A DNA stretch of 64,000 nt from Eublepharis macularius (taxonomy: Eukaryota; Chordata; Lepidosauria; Squamata; Eublepharidae): assembly GCF_028583425.1 (NCBI RefSeq), contig NC_072806.1, positions 36,874,001-36,938,000 of the forward strand. The letters are read 5' to 3'. The translations under genes and the position numbers were made by a program. The notes below the pieces were generated by a model. The model did no database searches, was not told the origin of the DNA, and saw only the letters and a program-made list of their open reading frames with translations. This document shows positions 22,041-34,466 of this stretch, piece after piece (positions within the stretch are counted from its first letter, which is position 1; each line of letters starts with the position of its first letter).

Positions 22041-23487
22041 AAACATACTCGAGACAATCTAATTCATGCTCCACCCCCCCAGTAATGGCCTAACAGAATG
22101 TACTGGTTCACAGACATAACCCACACTCCTCCAGGCATTTCCAGAGCAAAACCTTCACAACCATTGTCTGCTTTTTTGTGTGCCACAACCGCCTTTTCCA
22201 GAGGGAGAGTGCACCAGCCACTCCCAGGCCAAAACTGGTCGCTGTTATCATTTCCGGGAGCCCAAGAAGGCTTTGAGCTGCCGCAGGGAGGACAAGGGAG
22301 TCAGATTTATCCCAGAAACACATTGGCTTGTCATCAACTCCTCCACGTTGGCAAGCTGAAGTTCTGTTGACATCCCATAAATCAGAAAGAGTAAATAATA
22401 AGAGAAGAGAAAGGAGGAGGGGAGGGGCAATTTGGAAAACTTCAGATCTGCAGGAATGCACGTTCTACCAAACCGGGTGCTTCGATGGTAGCTCTTTTCC
22501 GGTTGACTGTCTGATCCCAAGGAAATAGCAGGCAAGTCAGTTCTACACGGTTGAGCAACCCTGTGGGTGCCAAGGCAAAAATGCTGAACATAGCAAGTGG
22601 ATCAAGAGAAGGCACAAAGAACCAGTGGTCATTCAAAATTCAAAGTCTGGTCACCCAGAAGCAATCTGAACTTGCCCCGGGTGGCTACCTGCAAGGTCGA
22701 CTTTCTAGGCTCTCTTTATAATGCTAAAAACCAAGCCAACAACAGTCTCATGTCTTTCTGGGCACATGACTCAAAACATTGTTTGGCTCTATAAAGACCT
22801 AAAACAGCCTGGAGTCAGGGTTGCCTTCCCCATACGAATCTGCCATTCTGCCTAAGACTCTGCTCTAGGGTCCCCGTTTTTAGGCAGGTGGCTACAAGGG
22901 ATTAGAAGACCTTCTTGGGTATCTATTTTAAAAAATTGATTAAATTTCTATCCCACGAGAGCCTCCCTGCTAGATCAGACCATTAGTCCAGCAAGTTCAG
23001 CATTCTGTCTCACATAGTGGCCACCCACTTCTTCCAAGAAACTCAGGGTTTACCGGGTTCCCTTTATCCCTCCCATTTTACCCACCTAGCGCTAAAGCTG
23101 AGAGAATAGGATTGCTTCATAAGCCAAGTAAAGATTTGAACTCAGGTCTTCTAGCTCTAACCACTATATATTACTGCCCCAATTTACCAAATACCTCTAT
23201 TTGACCCTTACCCTCCTGGGCTGGTGTTTGTTGTTGTTGTTGTTGACACCAATTTTAGATCATTTTAGTTTCTTAAAGTTTGGTATAGTAATATGCTTCT
23301 TCGGCTTCTCTGTTGTCTGCATATTTTGCTGCTTGGTAGTTGTGTTTTTCAAAGGGATTGCATACATTTATGTGGACTCCCCTCCCCCCCCCCACCCGGA
23401 ATTGTTTTATTTTTTATTGTAAATTGCCTTGAAGACACTGGGCTAGGAATAAATGCCTTAATACAAACCCATAAATACCATGTGTAG
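22041..23487. other. No gene recognised
   Basis: It contains a small fragment of the repeat nested at 12378 (about 22960-23030) and a (GTT)n run at about 23227-23244. No supported exon was found. Confidence 0.5.
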
Positions 23488-23970
23488 CACAAGGTTGCCT
23501 GCTCCAGCTTGGGGAACTCCTAGAGATCTGGGGGCAAAGCCTGGGGTGGTAGGGATCTCATTCCCCCAGGGGGGCAGGGGATCCCCCGCTCCTACCTTTT
23601 GCCCTCCACCACCGCTTCCCTGGCTAATGGGGGAAAGGCAGGGAATAGGCCTCCCAGGCATGGTCCCAGGGCTGGCACAATGACATCACTTCCTGGAAAT
23701 GACATCATTGCACTGGCGTGAGCACGAGAACAGTCCCAGCAGCACAGAGAAGGTAAGCACTGGGTCCCTGCCATCCTGCCAGGAGGCAAAAGGGACCTTG
23801 GCAGTCCTCGGTGGGTGGCATTTAGAAATGGGTGGGGGCCCACTGGAGTTGTGATGCTAACAAAGTCTGCCCTCTGAAGCTGCCACTTTCTCCTGCCTGG
23901 AGCTCAGTTGTAATCCAAGGAGAGGTCCATGATCCACCAGAAGGCTGGCAATCTGAGGTAGAAGTGGGAA
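23488..23970. repeat. GC-rich dispersed repeat block and GGTTGCC-family remnant
   Basis: It has CTCCACCACCGCTTCCCTGG, TGACATCACTTCCTGGAAAT and GACATCATTG, an internal palindrome. It is followed by a diverged GGTTGCCAAC-family end (CTGGAGCTCAGTTGTAATCC). Confidence 0.5.
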
Positions 23971-24371
23971 TACTTTGAAACAGGGCCTAACTGAGTGACT
24001 GATATCTAGGAGAGAGAAAGAATAAACCTCGAGAGACGTGTGAATAAATCCTGTAGGAGCTCAGAAAAGCAGCAGGAATTGGGAGACGGAGAACCTCTGC
24101 TTCTGTTTTGTTTAAAGAAAGTTACTAGTTCGTGCTGCTGAGAAGACCATAACACTTGTCATCGATATAGAGCTGTATTCAGACACTCAGTTTGGGTGCT
24201 GCAAACTCACCTGAAAGGAGCAAACACCACCCACAAGCCTCCCAATACACACATTGACCCAGGCAGGACACATATTTTGCAGCTTTGGTGCTGCAATTTA
24301 TTCTTGCCTTTTTCCTTAGACATTGTTTTGGACATATTCCTTTATATTCGACCTTTGAACTCAAGAGACTG

Positions 24372-24812
24372 AGAGTCTCTCTACACAAGATGCCTCGACA
24401 CATGTTTGTCAAGTGTAAGGAGATGCCATGTTAGCAGTGAAGCGCAGTTTAAAAAGACAGAGCCAGAGGAGATCGCCCCTCAGAGGGTTTGTTAATTTCC
24501 TCTTCGCCTCCCCAAAAGCTCTGTCAATTTCACCTCTCCAGTCTAAAACTGTGTGAGATGGCAACCAGAGGGCAGCAAGGAACGGAAATGGGCTGGAGCT
24601 GCCTTCCAGAGCCGGGCTTGGACCTGGAGAGGTTCTAATGGGCTGAAGTTTCCCTTCTGGCATTTCGCAGCCCCTTCACATAGCCCCTCCAATGTATAGC
24701 AAAGCCTTTGCCCTGCCACCAGCTCTGTCTTTTTGAACTATCCTTCCCAGTTAATATTGCATCTCCCGACACGTGTTCCTCACATGACAGATGTCTCCTG
24801 TAGAGAGACTCT
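24372..24812. repeat. Fold-back element related to 4283, with an interior insertion
   Basis: The ends are AGAGTCTCTCTACA and TGTAGAGAGACTCT. The left arm shares CCCCTCAGAGGGTTTGTTAA with 4283-4593. A segment from about 24541 to 24719 has no counterpart in the relative and separates the two arms. Confidence 0.6.
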
Positions 24813-25429
24813 GAGAATACTCGAGACAGTAGAATATTCTCAAAGACAACTTGTATTCTTTATCACCCAGAAAGAAAGACAGGCTACTTACTACAAACAC
24901 TTTTGGCGGGGGGGGGGGGATCTCCGTAAGATATTCATGGATGAGGCAGTCTAATTTGTCATTTGTTCTTTGTGATCTCCCAGTCTTGTGTTACTGTGTT
25001 GTGGTGCTTAATCAACCGATTCACTCCTAAATCTTAAATCATACTTTTGTGTGGGTTTGCTTCGGTTTCCCAAGTGGAAATGTAAAAGAACTTGATGTAT
25101 GCTGTAACTAACTTTTAGGAGGAGGTTACAGTGTAACATGAGGCTAGAGTTTATTTGACCTAAAGAACTTGCACATTGTTGGTTTGTTTATTTTATGCAT
25201 ATAGGCATATCAGAGATATTCGCTCCGCGGCTTGGAAGCTACAGCAGCTCTTCTGAGCCCTATTCCGTGAAGGGCCACCTGCCTCATGTTTCAGGAAAGA
25301 GGGAAAGGTTCTTCCCTGGTAGGGCTTATGGTGGGCAGACCTTTGCACTTTGAAATGCTTCAGCCAGAGCCTGCCTGACCTGCGGGCCGGGGATGGATGT
25401 AAACAACCCCCTACCCTCTACAACCTTGA

Positions 25430-25510
25430 ATGCTCCATTTATTGATTGTATTGTATTGACCTGTGTAATCTGCCTTGAGTCTCAGTGAGAAAGGTGGACT
25501 ATAAACAACA
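25430..25510 (+). mobile_element. LINE 3' tail
   Basis: TGTGTAATCTGCCTTGAGTC followed by AGTGAGAAAGGTGGACTATA matches the tail at 28228-28335. Confidence 0.55.
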
Positions 25511-25759
25511 CAAACAAACTTCCACATTCTCAACCCAGTAGCCGGGAGGCTGTTGTGTGGACAGCAAGCTGGCCACAGAGAAGAGAAAATAAAACCACCA
25601 CCGCCACCACAGAACATAGCAAGTGGGACGCCCGCCACTCCCTTTCTCCACAGTCTGTGCCTTGTTCTGAGGAGAGAGAAAGAAGGCAGAAAGGGAAGCC
25701 ATATATACAACAGCAACCTGAGATTTTAACACGGGGTGGTGGTGGTGGGGAGAACCTGG

Positions 25760-25969
25760 GCCATTTCCAGATGGCTTACCTGAAGCCGCTCCATGCCGCA
25801 ATGTTGTGGATCGTGCTGGGGAAAACGCGAAATATCGCGTTTTCTCACACGAGTTTTGTGCAACGTCGCGCAAAACTCATGCAAGAAAACGCAATATTTT
25901 GCGTTTTCCCCGGCACGATCCACAACATTGCGGCATGGAGCGGCTTCAGGTAAGCCATCTGGAAACGGC
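25760..25969. mobile_element. Palindromic element, same family as 21456
   Basis: The ends are GCCATTTCCAGATGGC and GCCATCTGGAAACGGC. The shared core is TTTTGTGCAACGTCGCGCAA. The flanks are CCTGG and CCTGA. Outer arms (GAAGCCGCTCCATGCCGCA) differ from the first copy, so the core and tips are conserved while the middle of the arms varies. Confidence 0.76.
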
Positions 25970-26009
25970 CCTGATGTGCTCAGGGGCACTCTGGTCATTA
26001 AAACGTTTA

Positions 26010-26308
26010 TCATTTGTAAAGAGTGGTAAGCTGCAGTACTGCTGCCCAAGCTCTGCTCGCGACCTGAGTTCGATCCTGGCGGAAGCTGGGTTCAAGTAAC
26101 CAGCTCAAGGTTGACTCGTAGCCTTCCTTCTGAGGTCGGTAAAATGAGTACCCAGTTTCCTGGGGGGAAAGTGTAGATGACTGGGCAAGGCAATGGCAAA
26201 CCACCTTGTAACAAAAAAGTCTGCCAAGAAAACATCGTGATGTGACATCCCCCCATGGGTCAGTAATGACTCGATGCTTGCACAGGGGACTACCTTTACC
26301 TTACCCAT
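26010..26308 (+). mobile_element. tRNA-derived SINE, distinct family
   Basis: An A-box-like AGTGGTAAGCTGCAGT and a B box GAGTTCGATCC are followed by CAAGGTTGACTCGTAGCCTT, GGTCGGTAAAATGAGTACCC and GGCAAACCACCTTGTAA. It ends near ACTACCTTTACCTTACC. Confidence 0.7.
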
Positions 26309-28227
26309 GATATATTTAATATTGATAAATTATTTTATGTGTGCATGTTTGGGGTGGCACACAGTGGTCACATGGCTCTTTTGGTTGATGGCAAATGTGA
26401 CTCTGAATTACAGAGTACTACTGATGTTAGCAAAGGTTTCTATAAATGTGTACAATTAACTAAGTTTAGTTTTATTTATTTATACACACACTGCTTCTCT
26501 CTCCTGTGGGGATCCAAAGTGGCTGACAACATTGTTCTTCCTTTCTGAATAGCTTTTTAGATCTATTGCAACAGTCAGTCATTTATTATTACAGCAAAAG
26601 CCAGTAAAACAAAACAAATCTGCGATAAAAAATAAGTTATTTTTTATATCTATTGCCTTAACAGAATTGGCTAATTTTATGTTGTTATGCCTCCCTTCAC
26701 ACTGCCTTGTGTGTTGTTCTTAAAGCAGTTTACTGAACAAGACTGTGTAACACTTAGAAATTGTTTCAAAAGGTTACAGAAAGAGCAGTACATACACTAA
26801 GTAAGCATAATCCACTATAAGAATAATCCATATAAATTAAACCAATTTATATATGAATAATCTTACTTTGCATAATCTGACAAGTTTTTTTTAAAGAAAC
26901 CAGTGCTCTTTCAAGGCTGGATCCAGCGCTCTCTGAGTGCAAGGGTAGTGGATCTTTCCTTTGTTCTCTTCCACCCAGCAGTTGTTTCTGACCACAGGAA
27001 TGTTGATTTCTGGGGGTCACAGGACCATCAAGGACTAATTGTTGCATGGGGCGGGGGGGGCGGGGAGTGTTGCACTGACAGAAGACCAGAACTGGCAAAA
27101 AGTCCTGCAAAAATTTAAATCAAGAATGCTGTTTCTGGGTTGCTCAAGTTTGAGAAGGGCTGATGCAATGCATTTTTACCCAAACTTTTCTGCCAGACAG
27201 CTTGAGAACCACATACATATACTTCTTTCCTCAATTTTATCCCTGTGAGATCGTTTTGGCCTGAGAGTGAGCCTGGCCCTGGTGAGATTCATGGCAGAGC
27301 AGAGATTTGACCAAAGTTCTCCCCAGCCTAGTCTGGCACACCAACCACTTACTTTTTAGGGACTCCTTTACTTGCAGGCTAAGAGGGATAGGGGGGGCAG
27401 CATCCAGCTATTATGAGGAGAGAGTCGGTGGATTCCCAGATCCCTCGGTCCCATTGCCTTCTACCAGGTTCATCTGGAGTCAGGCTGTGGCTCTGTGGGA
27501 GAGCACACATTTCTGCATGCAGGGTCTCCCATTAAATCCATAGTCTCTCTGTCTGCTCAAGCCCCTGGACAGGAGGACAGATTCAGTACACAGCAGCTTC
27601 ATACTCTCCCATCTGCTTTGTTCAGGCACTATGCACACCAACAGCCCAGTTTGGTGAAATATTTTCACCTGTAGGAAAAGTGCAATGAAGAGCTCTGTGT
27701 GAATGCAAAAGCTTGTAAACTTTTATCTACACTACTACTGTAAAAACGTCTCCTCACTTTTGGTCTCTAATTTAGTAGGAGTTGGATTTGCCCGGTCCAA
27801 CCACAACACGCGTTGTGCAGCGTTTGTGGGCAACATTTTTTTAAAGGCATAAATTGGGACATTGCGCCATCTAGTGTTTACATGGAGACAATTAAAGGTT
27901 TTCATCCTGAATTGGAAATTTCTCAAACTTTACAATAACCACTAATTTTACTTAAAGATTTCTATGTCACATGTTATGCATTCAAAGCCCTTCATTTCAG
28001 TAACCCCTGTAAGTGCTCTGCAAGGTAGGTCAGTATGTTCATGCTGCCCGAAAACTCATCGGGTAAAACAGAGCCCCCCTCCCCCCATCTATCCCCCCCA
28101 CCCCCGACACAAAAAGAGAGAAAAGAGAAAACCATATACACTGCCCTGAGCTCTTTGGAGGAAGGGCAAGATAGTGATCTAATACATAAAAATATTAATA
28201 GCATTGTAATGCAGATGAAACATCTCT
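26309..28227. other. No gene recognised
   Basis: A/T-rich sequence with short G runs near 27050. A weak tRNA-SINE-like fragment (GTGGGAGAGCACACATTTCT...CAGCAGCTTCATACTCTCC) lies at about 27490-27610. Confidence 0.5.
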
Positions 28228-28335
28228 GTCATTGACTGTATTGACTCACACTGTGTAATCCGCCTTGAGTCTCAGTGAGAAAGGCAGGCTATAAATAAAT
28301 AAATAAATAAATGAGATAAATAAATAAATAAGATG
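28228..28335 (+). mobile_element. LINE 3' tail with AAAT microsatellite
   Basis: TGTGTAATCCGCCTTGAGTC and AGTGAGAAAGGCAGGCTATA are followed by (AAAT)n. Closely similar tails occur at about 25430-25510 and 21990-22040. Confidence 0.6.
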
Positions 28336-28790
28336 GACAAACAGAGCAGCTGTCCTAAAGTCACATAGTGACTGCATGGCAGAGGGGTAGGATTCATACA
28401 GGGGGTCTCGTGTCACATAGCGCATATATTTTGTCACTGCTGCTAACATTGTAATAATCACATACGTGAAAAGGGCCCTTATTTGTAGAAATGGGCAATG
28501 ATTTTCATGGCATGAAGGCAAATAACATCAACTGGTAAATATTTTCTGAAGCCTCGGTTCAAGGGGTAGGGCATTCCCTCCCCCAAACCTATTTGTAGCC
28601 CAATCTCCAGTCAGGTTCTAGGTCAGGCCACTCACTCTTACCCTGAGTTTCCTACTTGTAGAGCAATTTTAGTGTGTGTTTAATTTGTTTTGTTTTTTTA
28701 TACAGTGGGGAGCATTAAAAATGTGACCTGCTTTGCCCGCAGTCTGAAGTAGCATTGCCCCTTCCTCCTCACCAAGAGACTGGCCTTATA

Positions 28791-29010
28791 GGGTTGCCAG
28801 CCTCCAGGTGGGACCTGGAGATCTCCTGGAATTATAATAAATCTTCAGGCTACAGAGATCAGTCCCCCTGGAGAAAACGGCTGCTTTGGAGAATGGACCC
28901 TGTAGCATTATACCCTGCTGAGGTCCCTCCCCTCCCCAAACCCCATCCCTCCTGAGGCTCCACGCCCCCAAATTTCCAGGAATTTTCCAACCTGGAATTG
29001 GCAGCCCAAT
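28791..29010 (+). repeat. GGTTGCCAAC-family dispersed repeat
   Basis: It starts AGGGTTGCCAGCCTCCAGGT, has AAAACGGCTGCTTTGGAGAA in the middle and ends GGAATTGGCAGCCC. Confidence 0.7.
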
Positions 29011-29699
29011 GAAATTATCTGCATGGAAGGAACAAGATTTTTGTAGTGTATGTAGGTAGTGGTCAAATAGGGCTTCTTCAAAAGAGGAAATTTCCAGGAA
29101 GTTAAGAATCGGTTGCTTAAAAACTGGGATATGGTTGTGATGGGAGAAGACACATGTTGTATTGCTCAGAATTGTGTTCAAATGCAGCATTTTTTAAGCT
29201 GTGGAACCTGCAGTCTCTAGAGATCCAACAGGCCCTCTTGAGCCACGTGGAAACTATTTTATTCTGGACGGCATGGCAGTTGGTGCTTTTCCTAATGCAG
29301 GTACTTTAATCAGAGGTTTCTACTATTGATTGTGATGTTCATTATTACTATTTTGCTGCACCTTGCTCTTTGGGTTTTTTTTAGTAATCTATTGATTTTA
29401 TTCAGCTGCTGGCTTTTGATTTTTAGATTCTCTGATTTTAGCTTGCAATAATTTAGCATTTTTACTTTGTGTTGTGAGCCACCTCCTCTAAGATTTTAAA
29501 TGGCAGAAAGATGAAATAAATACACATTTTGTTTATGTAGAATGTTCAAATGGTGCCAGGAGGCTCACAAAGCAAAATGTGAAAATCATCAAAACAGTAT
29601 TCAAATAAAAATGATTATCTCAGCCAGAATATAAGTCCGTGTGAAGCATTTATCAGCCTAAAATGGTGGTAGAAAGTACTGCCAAGTCCTAGTCGATTT

Positions 29700-30010
29700 A
29701 ATTTAATTGAATTGAATTTATTACATTTATATTCCGCCCTCCCCGCATCAGTGGGCTCAGGGTGGATAACAACAATTCAACATATTAAATATCACTAAAA
29801 ACTTTTAAAAACTCTACATCTAATCATTAAAATTACAACTATGCAGATATAAAAATGTCATATATATACATAGGTACATAAAGCAGCGTAAAATGATCAT
29901 CTTAAAACAGTCCCAAGATGGGAAGCAGACTGTAAAAACAATCTGAAATGATAAAAACCCTTAATTAAAATCACGGCTTAAAAAGAAAGTTTGGCCCTGG
30001 GACCTAAGAG
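29700..30010 (-). mobile_element. SINE/L2-tail-like repeat, reverse orientation
   Basis: ATTTATATTCCGCCCTCCCC followed by GCATCAGTGGGCTCAGGGTG is the complement of the LINE/SINE 3' tail. An A/T-rich body follows. Confidence 0.5.
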
Positions 30011-30529
30011 ACAATAGAGTGGATGCCAGGTGAGCCTCAAGAAGGAGGGTATTGTAAAGATGAGGTGCCACTGCAAAACAAAACAAAAAAAAACCCTTAT
30101 TTCTGGTTACCACCTGCAGAGGAAGACTCGAGGCTTAAGTGGCAGGCCGAACAGTGCAGGACATTATAGATTTCAGAACGGCACAGCTAATATAGAAAAT
30201 ACATTTGAGTTCTAAAGATGGTGCACCTGTAACATTTTAATGGAAAGATTTAATACAATTTGAATGTCAATTATGACTGTCTGGTTTTAAATTTGTGAGG
30301 TGGTTTTAACGTTTTCTGAGATGAGATTTTAATTTGGATGCTTTAATTTGTTAGCTGTCTTGGTGGCCCTATGCAGGCAGAAAGGGGGGGGGGGGTAAAA
30401 ATCATAATACATAATAAATTTAAAACTAGACACTGTACAATTAATTTGAGATAGTGGGTAGAATCTGAAGCTAAGATTAGGTTCAAATTACCTCCAGCTA
30501 GGAAATGCACTGGCTGACTTGGGCCAGTC

Positions 30530-30789
30530 CAGGGCTTTTTTCAGTGGGAACCCGGTGGAACGGAGTTCCGGAACCTCTTGAAAATGGTCACATGGCTGGT
30601 GGCCCCGCCCCCTGATCTCCAGACAGAGGGGAGTTTAGATCGCCCTCCGCACCGCTGGAGTGGCGTGGAGGGCGATCTCAACTCCCCTCTGTCTGGAGAT
30701 CAGGGGGCGGGGCCACCAGCCATTTGACCATTTTCTCCGAGGGCAGCCCACTGGGTTCCACCACCTCTTTTCCCAGAAAAAAAGCCCTG
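30530..30789. mobile_element. Palindromic hAT MITE, family CAGGGCTTTTTTTC, copy 3
   Basis: This is a full-length 260-bp fold-back flanked by the exact 8-bp repeat GGCCAGTC (30522-30529 and 30790-30797). It inserted into SINE sequence (CTGACTTGGGCCAGTC is a typical SINE segment). Confidence 0.9.
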
Positions 30790-31459
30790 GGCCAGTCATT
30801 TGCTCCTGCTTAACCTACCTCGTAGTGTTGTTGTGAAAACAAAAGGATGTGAAAACCACATACAATCATTCCAAGCTCCTTGGAAGGGTGGGCTTCAAAA
30901 ATGTAATAGATTAATACGCCCACAGACATAGTCCATGTCTGAATCTCCAGAAATCCAGAATCTTTCAGCTTCACAGCAGCAAACTGTCACAGGTCTGTGA
31001 TTTGTGGCACAGGAGAACTGGGCCCTTTATCTAAATTGGAACGCTGGATTAGATAATGCTATTTAAATCCTTGCTTATCTGTCTAAGCCAGTTTCTTGTT
31101 CCAAAGGCAATGTAGCAGGGTGTAGCTAACCGAGGCCACTGCCCAGCTGATAAAAAGCCACAATCCAGAGCTGGCATAACTTCAAAAGCTGGCACCGTCA
31201 TACCCGCAGCTGCTTCGGTGGGAGGTGGTTGGCATTTGGATGTGATCTCAAGAGGGCAGGATCAGATTTGGGCTAGCAGCCCAGGTTAGAGGGTGTGGGG
31301 AGGGAGGGAGAGAACAAGCATGCCATTGGCAGCTCACAGGCTGGCCCAGTGAATGGGAACCAAAGTGGTGGTGATATATATTTTTATTTAAGCAATAAAC
31401 AGTAACAATACATAAGAAATAAAAACAAAATGATCTGACAAACAAACCAAACTAACAAT

Positions 31460-31535
31460 ACATATAAACAAGAAGAAGAAGGAAAAGAAAGAAGAAAAAA
31501 ATAAGAAGAAAAAGCAGACAGAGGGTGGGGGAGCT
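31460..31535 (+). repeat. A/G-rich low-complexity tract
   Basis: This is a purine run dominated by AAGAAG and AAAGAAAGAAG units upstream of the Helitron at 31619. Confidence 0.75.
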
Positions 31536-31618
31536 AATTAAATGACAAGCGTGGTTCCGATTTTCTCTGCAACAAATATATATCATTTTCAAGTTCTCGC
31601 TTGTTCTGTTCTAGTCTA

Positions 31619-32359
31619 TCCTATACATAAAAGCTGAGCTGTATTGGCAATGACTCACTTTTTATCCTGGCACAGTCGCACTGAGGACCCTGCGGTGCGC
31701 CTGCACCAGGATAAAAGGAGAGTTGCTGGCAGCAGACGTCTTAGGGACCTGCCTGTGAAGCTGGTGGGGAGGTGCAGCACAGGGGAGCCTCCAGCCCTGT
31801 GGCAGCTGAGGAGCTGCGCCGTGCCTCCCCGCCACCTCTGCATCCCCTCAGAGGCCTGCCTGTGGAGCTGGAGGGGAGGTGCAGTACAGGGGAGACCCAC
31901 CGGCACGCGGCCTTCCTGTCAACTCCGTGGCAGTGGTGGCAGGGCCGTGCTGCACCTCCCCACTGCCTCAGTGGCCCTTCAGAGGCTTGCCTGAGGAGTT
32001 GGAGGGGAGGTGCTGCACGGGGGAGCTCCCCCCCCCGGCCCAGCCTTCCTGCTGCCTCCATGGAGGCTGTGGGGCCACGCTGTGCCTCCCCGCTGCCTCT
32101 GCAGTCCTTCAGAGGCCTGCCAGCAGGGAGGTGCAGCACAGCCCCGCAGCCACTGTGGAGGCGGCGGAAAGGCCATGCCAGGGGTGGCAGGGCTCTCCAT
32201 GACAGGGCCCCATGCCAGGCCTCCATGCCATGACCTCTGAGGGGCCATGGAGCTGGTGGAGAGGAGCAGCGTGGGGGGAACCCTACCCCACCCACAGCCT
32301 TCCTGTCGCCTCTGTGGCGGCTGTGGGGCCTTGGGAGGGCCATGCCCTCCCAAGACTTG
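31619..32359 (+). mobile_element. Short non-autonomous Helitron with GC-rich repeated interior
   Basis: It starts TCCTATACATAAAAGCTGAG after an A and shares GACTCACTTTTTATCCTGGC with 20589-21023. Near the 3' end an 11-bp stem (CTTGGGAGGGC, loop CAT, GCCCTCCCAAG) precedes ACTTG before a T, a one-base variant of CTAG. The interior contains about five imperfect repeats of roughly 100-115 bp (TTCAGAGGCCTGCC...GAGGTGCAGCA). The long open frames on both strands here result from this repetition. Confidence 0.75.
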
Positions 32360-33309
32360 TTAATTTATTTCTGGATTCATAGAAATCCAGCATCTGAATT
32401 TTTGTGGTAGGGTGTGGAAGAGAAACTAAGCCAGGTCAGAATGAGTTTAAATAATCCTCATATAGGACAAAGAGACAACATTCACTGTGGAAATATATCC
32501 CCCCCCCAACCCAAACCCAAACATACCTTTCGAATTGTTTCCTCGACTTTGTTTGGTCTTTCCCTGAACAAGGAAATAGAATAGATAAGTGGTGGTCAAC
32601 ATCCCAAAACCAAATAGTAAAATCTGAGTGCTTGAGGATTTGGGAGTAAGCCACATGTTTGAGCAAGAGAGGGAGACTGGGGCGGGGGGGGAGTGTCCCT
32701 TCAAAAAAAACTTGTAAGAATTCTTGTTTCTAGTATCGGGGAGAATCACAAAAACAAAAAAAGTTAACTAGCCTTAAGAAGGTCAAAATGTTATTTCTTT
32801 TCCCCAAAGAACACTGGAAGTTGTAACTGGAAGGGGGGAGCTGACTAAAGACCACCCACAGAAGGTCCTCAGCACCTTCACCACACCCATGGGAAGCCAT
32901 AACAGTTAAACAGATATGTTCACAGCCCTGTACATGCATACATCTCTTTGTAGGAAAGATTCAACACACCTTCACTTTTGAAACAAAACTGGGGACCAGC
33001 GCCTGAATAAGTGCAGGGTTTCAGTCACACATATTCACCTGCACATGCGCTCAATGCAACAAGAGAACGACTCAATGCATGCATACAATGTACATGGATT
33101 GTACATGTGTTCACTTTAACATAGGAACAGAGAATCATATGTTAACTAGAGAGACCTCTCTAGTTAGAGAAAGGAGTCTCCAACATCTGTTTCCAAAGAG
33201 AGATACTGGGGGTTGACCCACTGCATGAAAAGCAGGTGCTGTGACACTGAGCTGTGGCCATGACCCTTCCAAGTTTTACAGCACCCCACAGCTCCTCTGC
33301 TTTGTTCGG
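32360..33309. other. No gene recognised
   Basis: It has a C run at about 32500, and a weak SINE-like fragment around 33215-33265. No supported exon was found. Confidence 0.5.
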
Positions 33310-34012
33310 ATGTCACAAAGTCCTAAGGCAGCCAGACACCCCAGTGGGGACAAAGGATCCCCCACTCCCACCCTCTGCCCTCCACCGCCACTCACCTGGC
33401 CCCTGTGAAGGGTTGGAGCATGCCCACCACTGGATGTGACCATGTCACTTCCATTGTCATGGCCCTTGGCAGCAGGCCCACTGCATGCTGGCCTGGAAGA
33501 TTTTTTGGCCCCTGGGCCCGTTCCTTGAGCCTCTCTCCACCGCGGGGGGGGGGGCAGAGGCTGGGAGCGAGGGCTCCCCTGCCCCCACCGGGGGACCTGG
33601 CGCTTCTGGAAGTGACATCTTTGCGCGCGCACGCAAGGCGGTTACGCTAAGGTATGTGCTGGTTCAAGCTCCTGGGCTGCACGAGGATGCCATTTCTGGG
33701 AAGACCCTCGTGCTGCCCCTGGGACCACTCCCACGCTCTGCAGCAGGCTGATTTCAGCCCCAAATGGGCCCAATTTGGCTCACTGCGGAGCACAGGAGCA
33801 CTGCCGGGAGGGCCCTGGAGAACTCCTGGGCTTCACAGAGGACCAATTTAGGCCCCCAACGGGCCTGATTCGGCCCCAATTGGTCCACTGCGATGTGCAG
33901 GCGCATACTGCACCACCCAGGAGCGCATCCCAGGAGGCGCTTCACTCGCCTTCCTCCACCAGCCCGGACAGATAAGTGGAGGCAGGGGGTGGGCTGACAA
34001 CCCTAGCCAGGT
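33310..34012. repeat. GC-rich dispersed repeat block related to 17443-18146
   Basis: It shares CCCTCCACCGCCACTCACCT, the GGAAGTGACAT motif and an ending of CTGACAACCCTA with the other blocks. It holds no gene. Confidence 0.5.
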
Positions 34013-34239
34013 CCCACCCCTTCCACCAGGGAGGGTAAGGAACCTGAAAACACTTGCCAGCCTGCTGGTCCCTGCAGCTCACACGTGCCATTCTGCAAGT
34101 CTCCAACCCAAACAGGTCTTTCTGAACACCTGCTGAGCCTCTTTTAAGCAGGGATGCCAGCGACTGCAACTGGGGCCATCAACATACAAAGCAGGACCTC
34201 GGCCCCTTCTGCTTCAGCTTCCCATTTACATCAGCAGAA

Positions 34240-34458
34240 ATCAGGGTGCGTTTATTTTATTCATTGATACCCCATTGTTCTTCCTAACGAGAACCCAAAG
34301 AGGTTTACGTTGTTCTCCTCTCCTCCATTTTATTCTCACATCAACCCTGTGAGGTAGGCTAGGCTGAGAGGGGGTGACTGGCCCCCAGGTCAGCCCAGCA
34401 AGTTCCCGTGGCAGAGTGGAGGTTCCAACCTGGGCTGGAAACCGGATTAGATGCATAC
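34240..34458 (-). mobile_element. Sauria-type SINE, 3' portion
   Basis: The plus strand reads CACATCAACCCTGTGAGGTA, GGCTAGGCTGAGAG and CAGCAAGTTCCCGTGGCAGA, the reverse complement of the SINE body. A Harbinger-like MITE follows at 34467. Confidence 0.75.
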
Positions 34459-34466
34459 ATAACTAA

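Noticed and set aside
31741..32353. Open frames of 153 and 200 codons on opposite strands
   Set aside because: They lie entirely within the GC-rich repeated interior of a Helitron.
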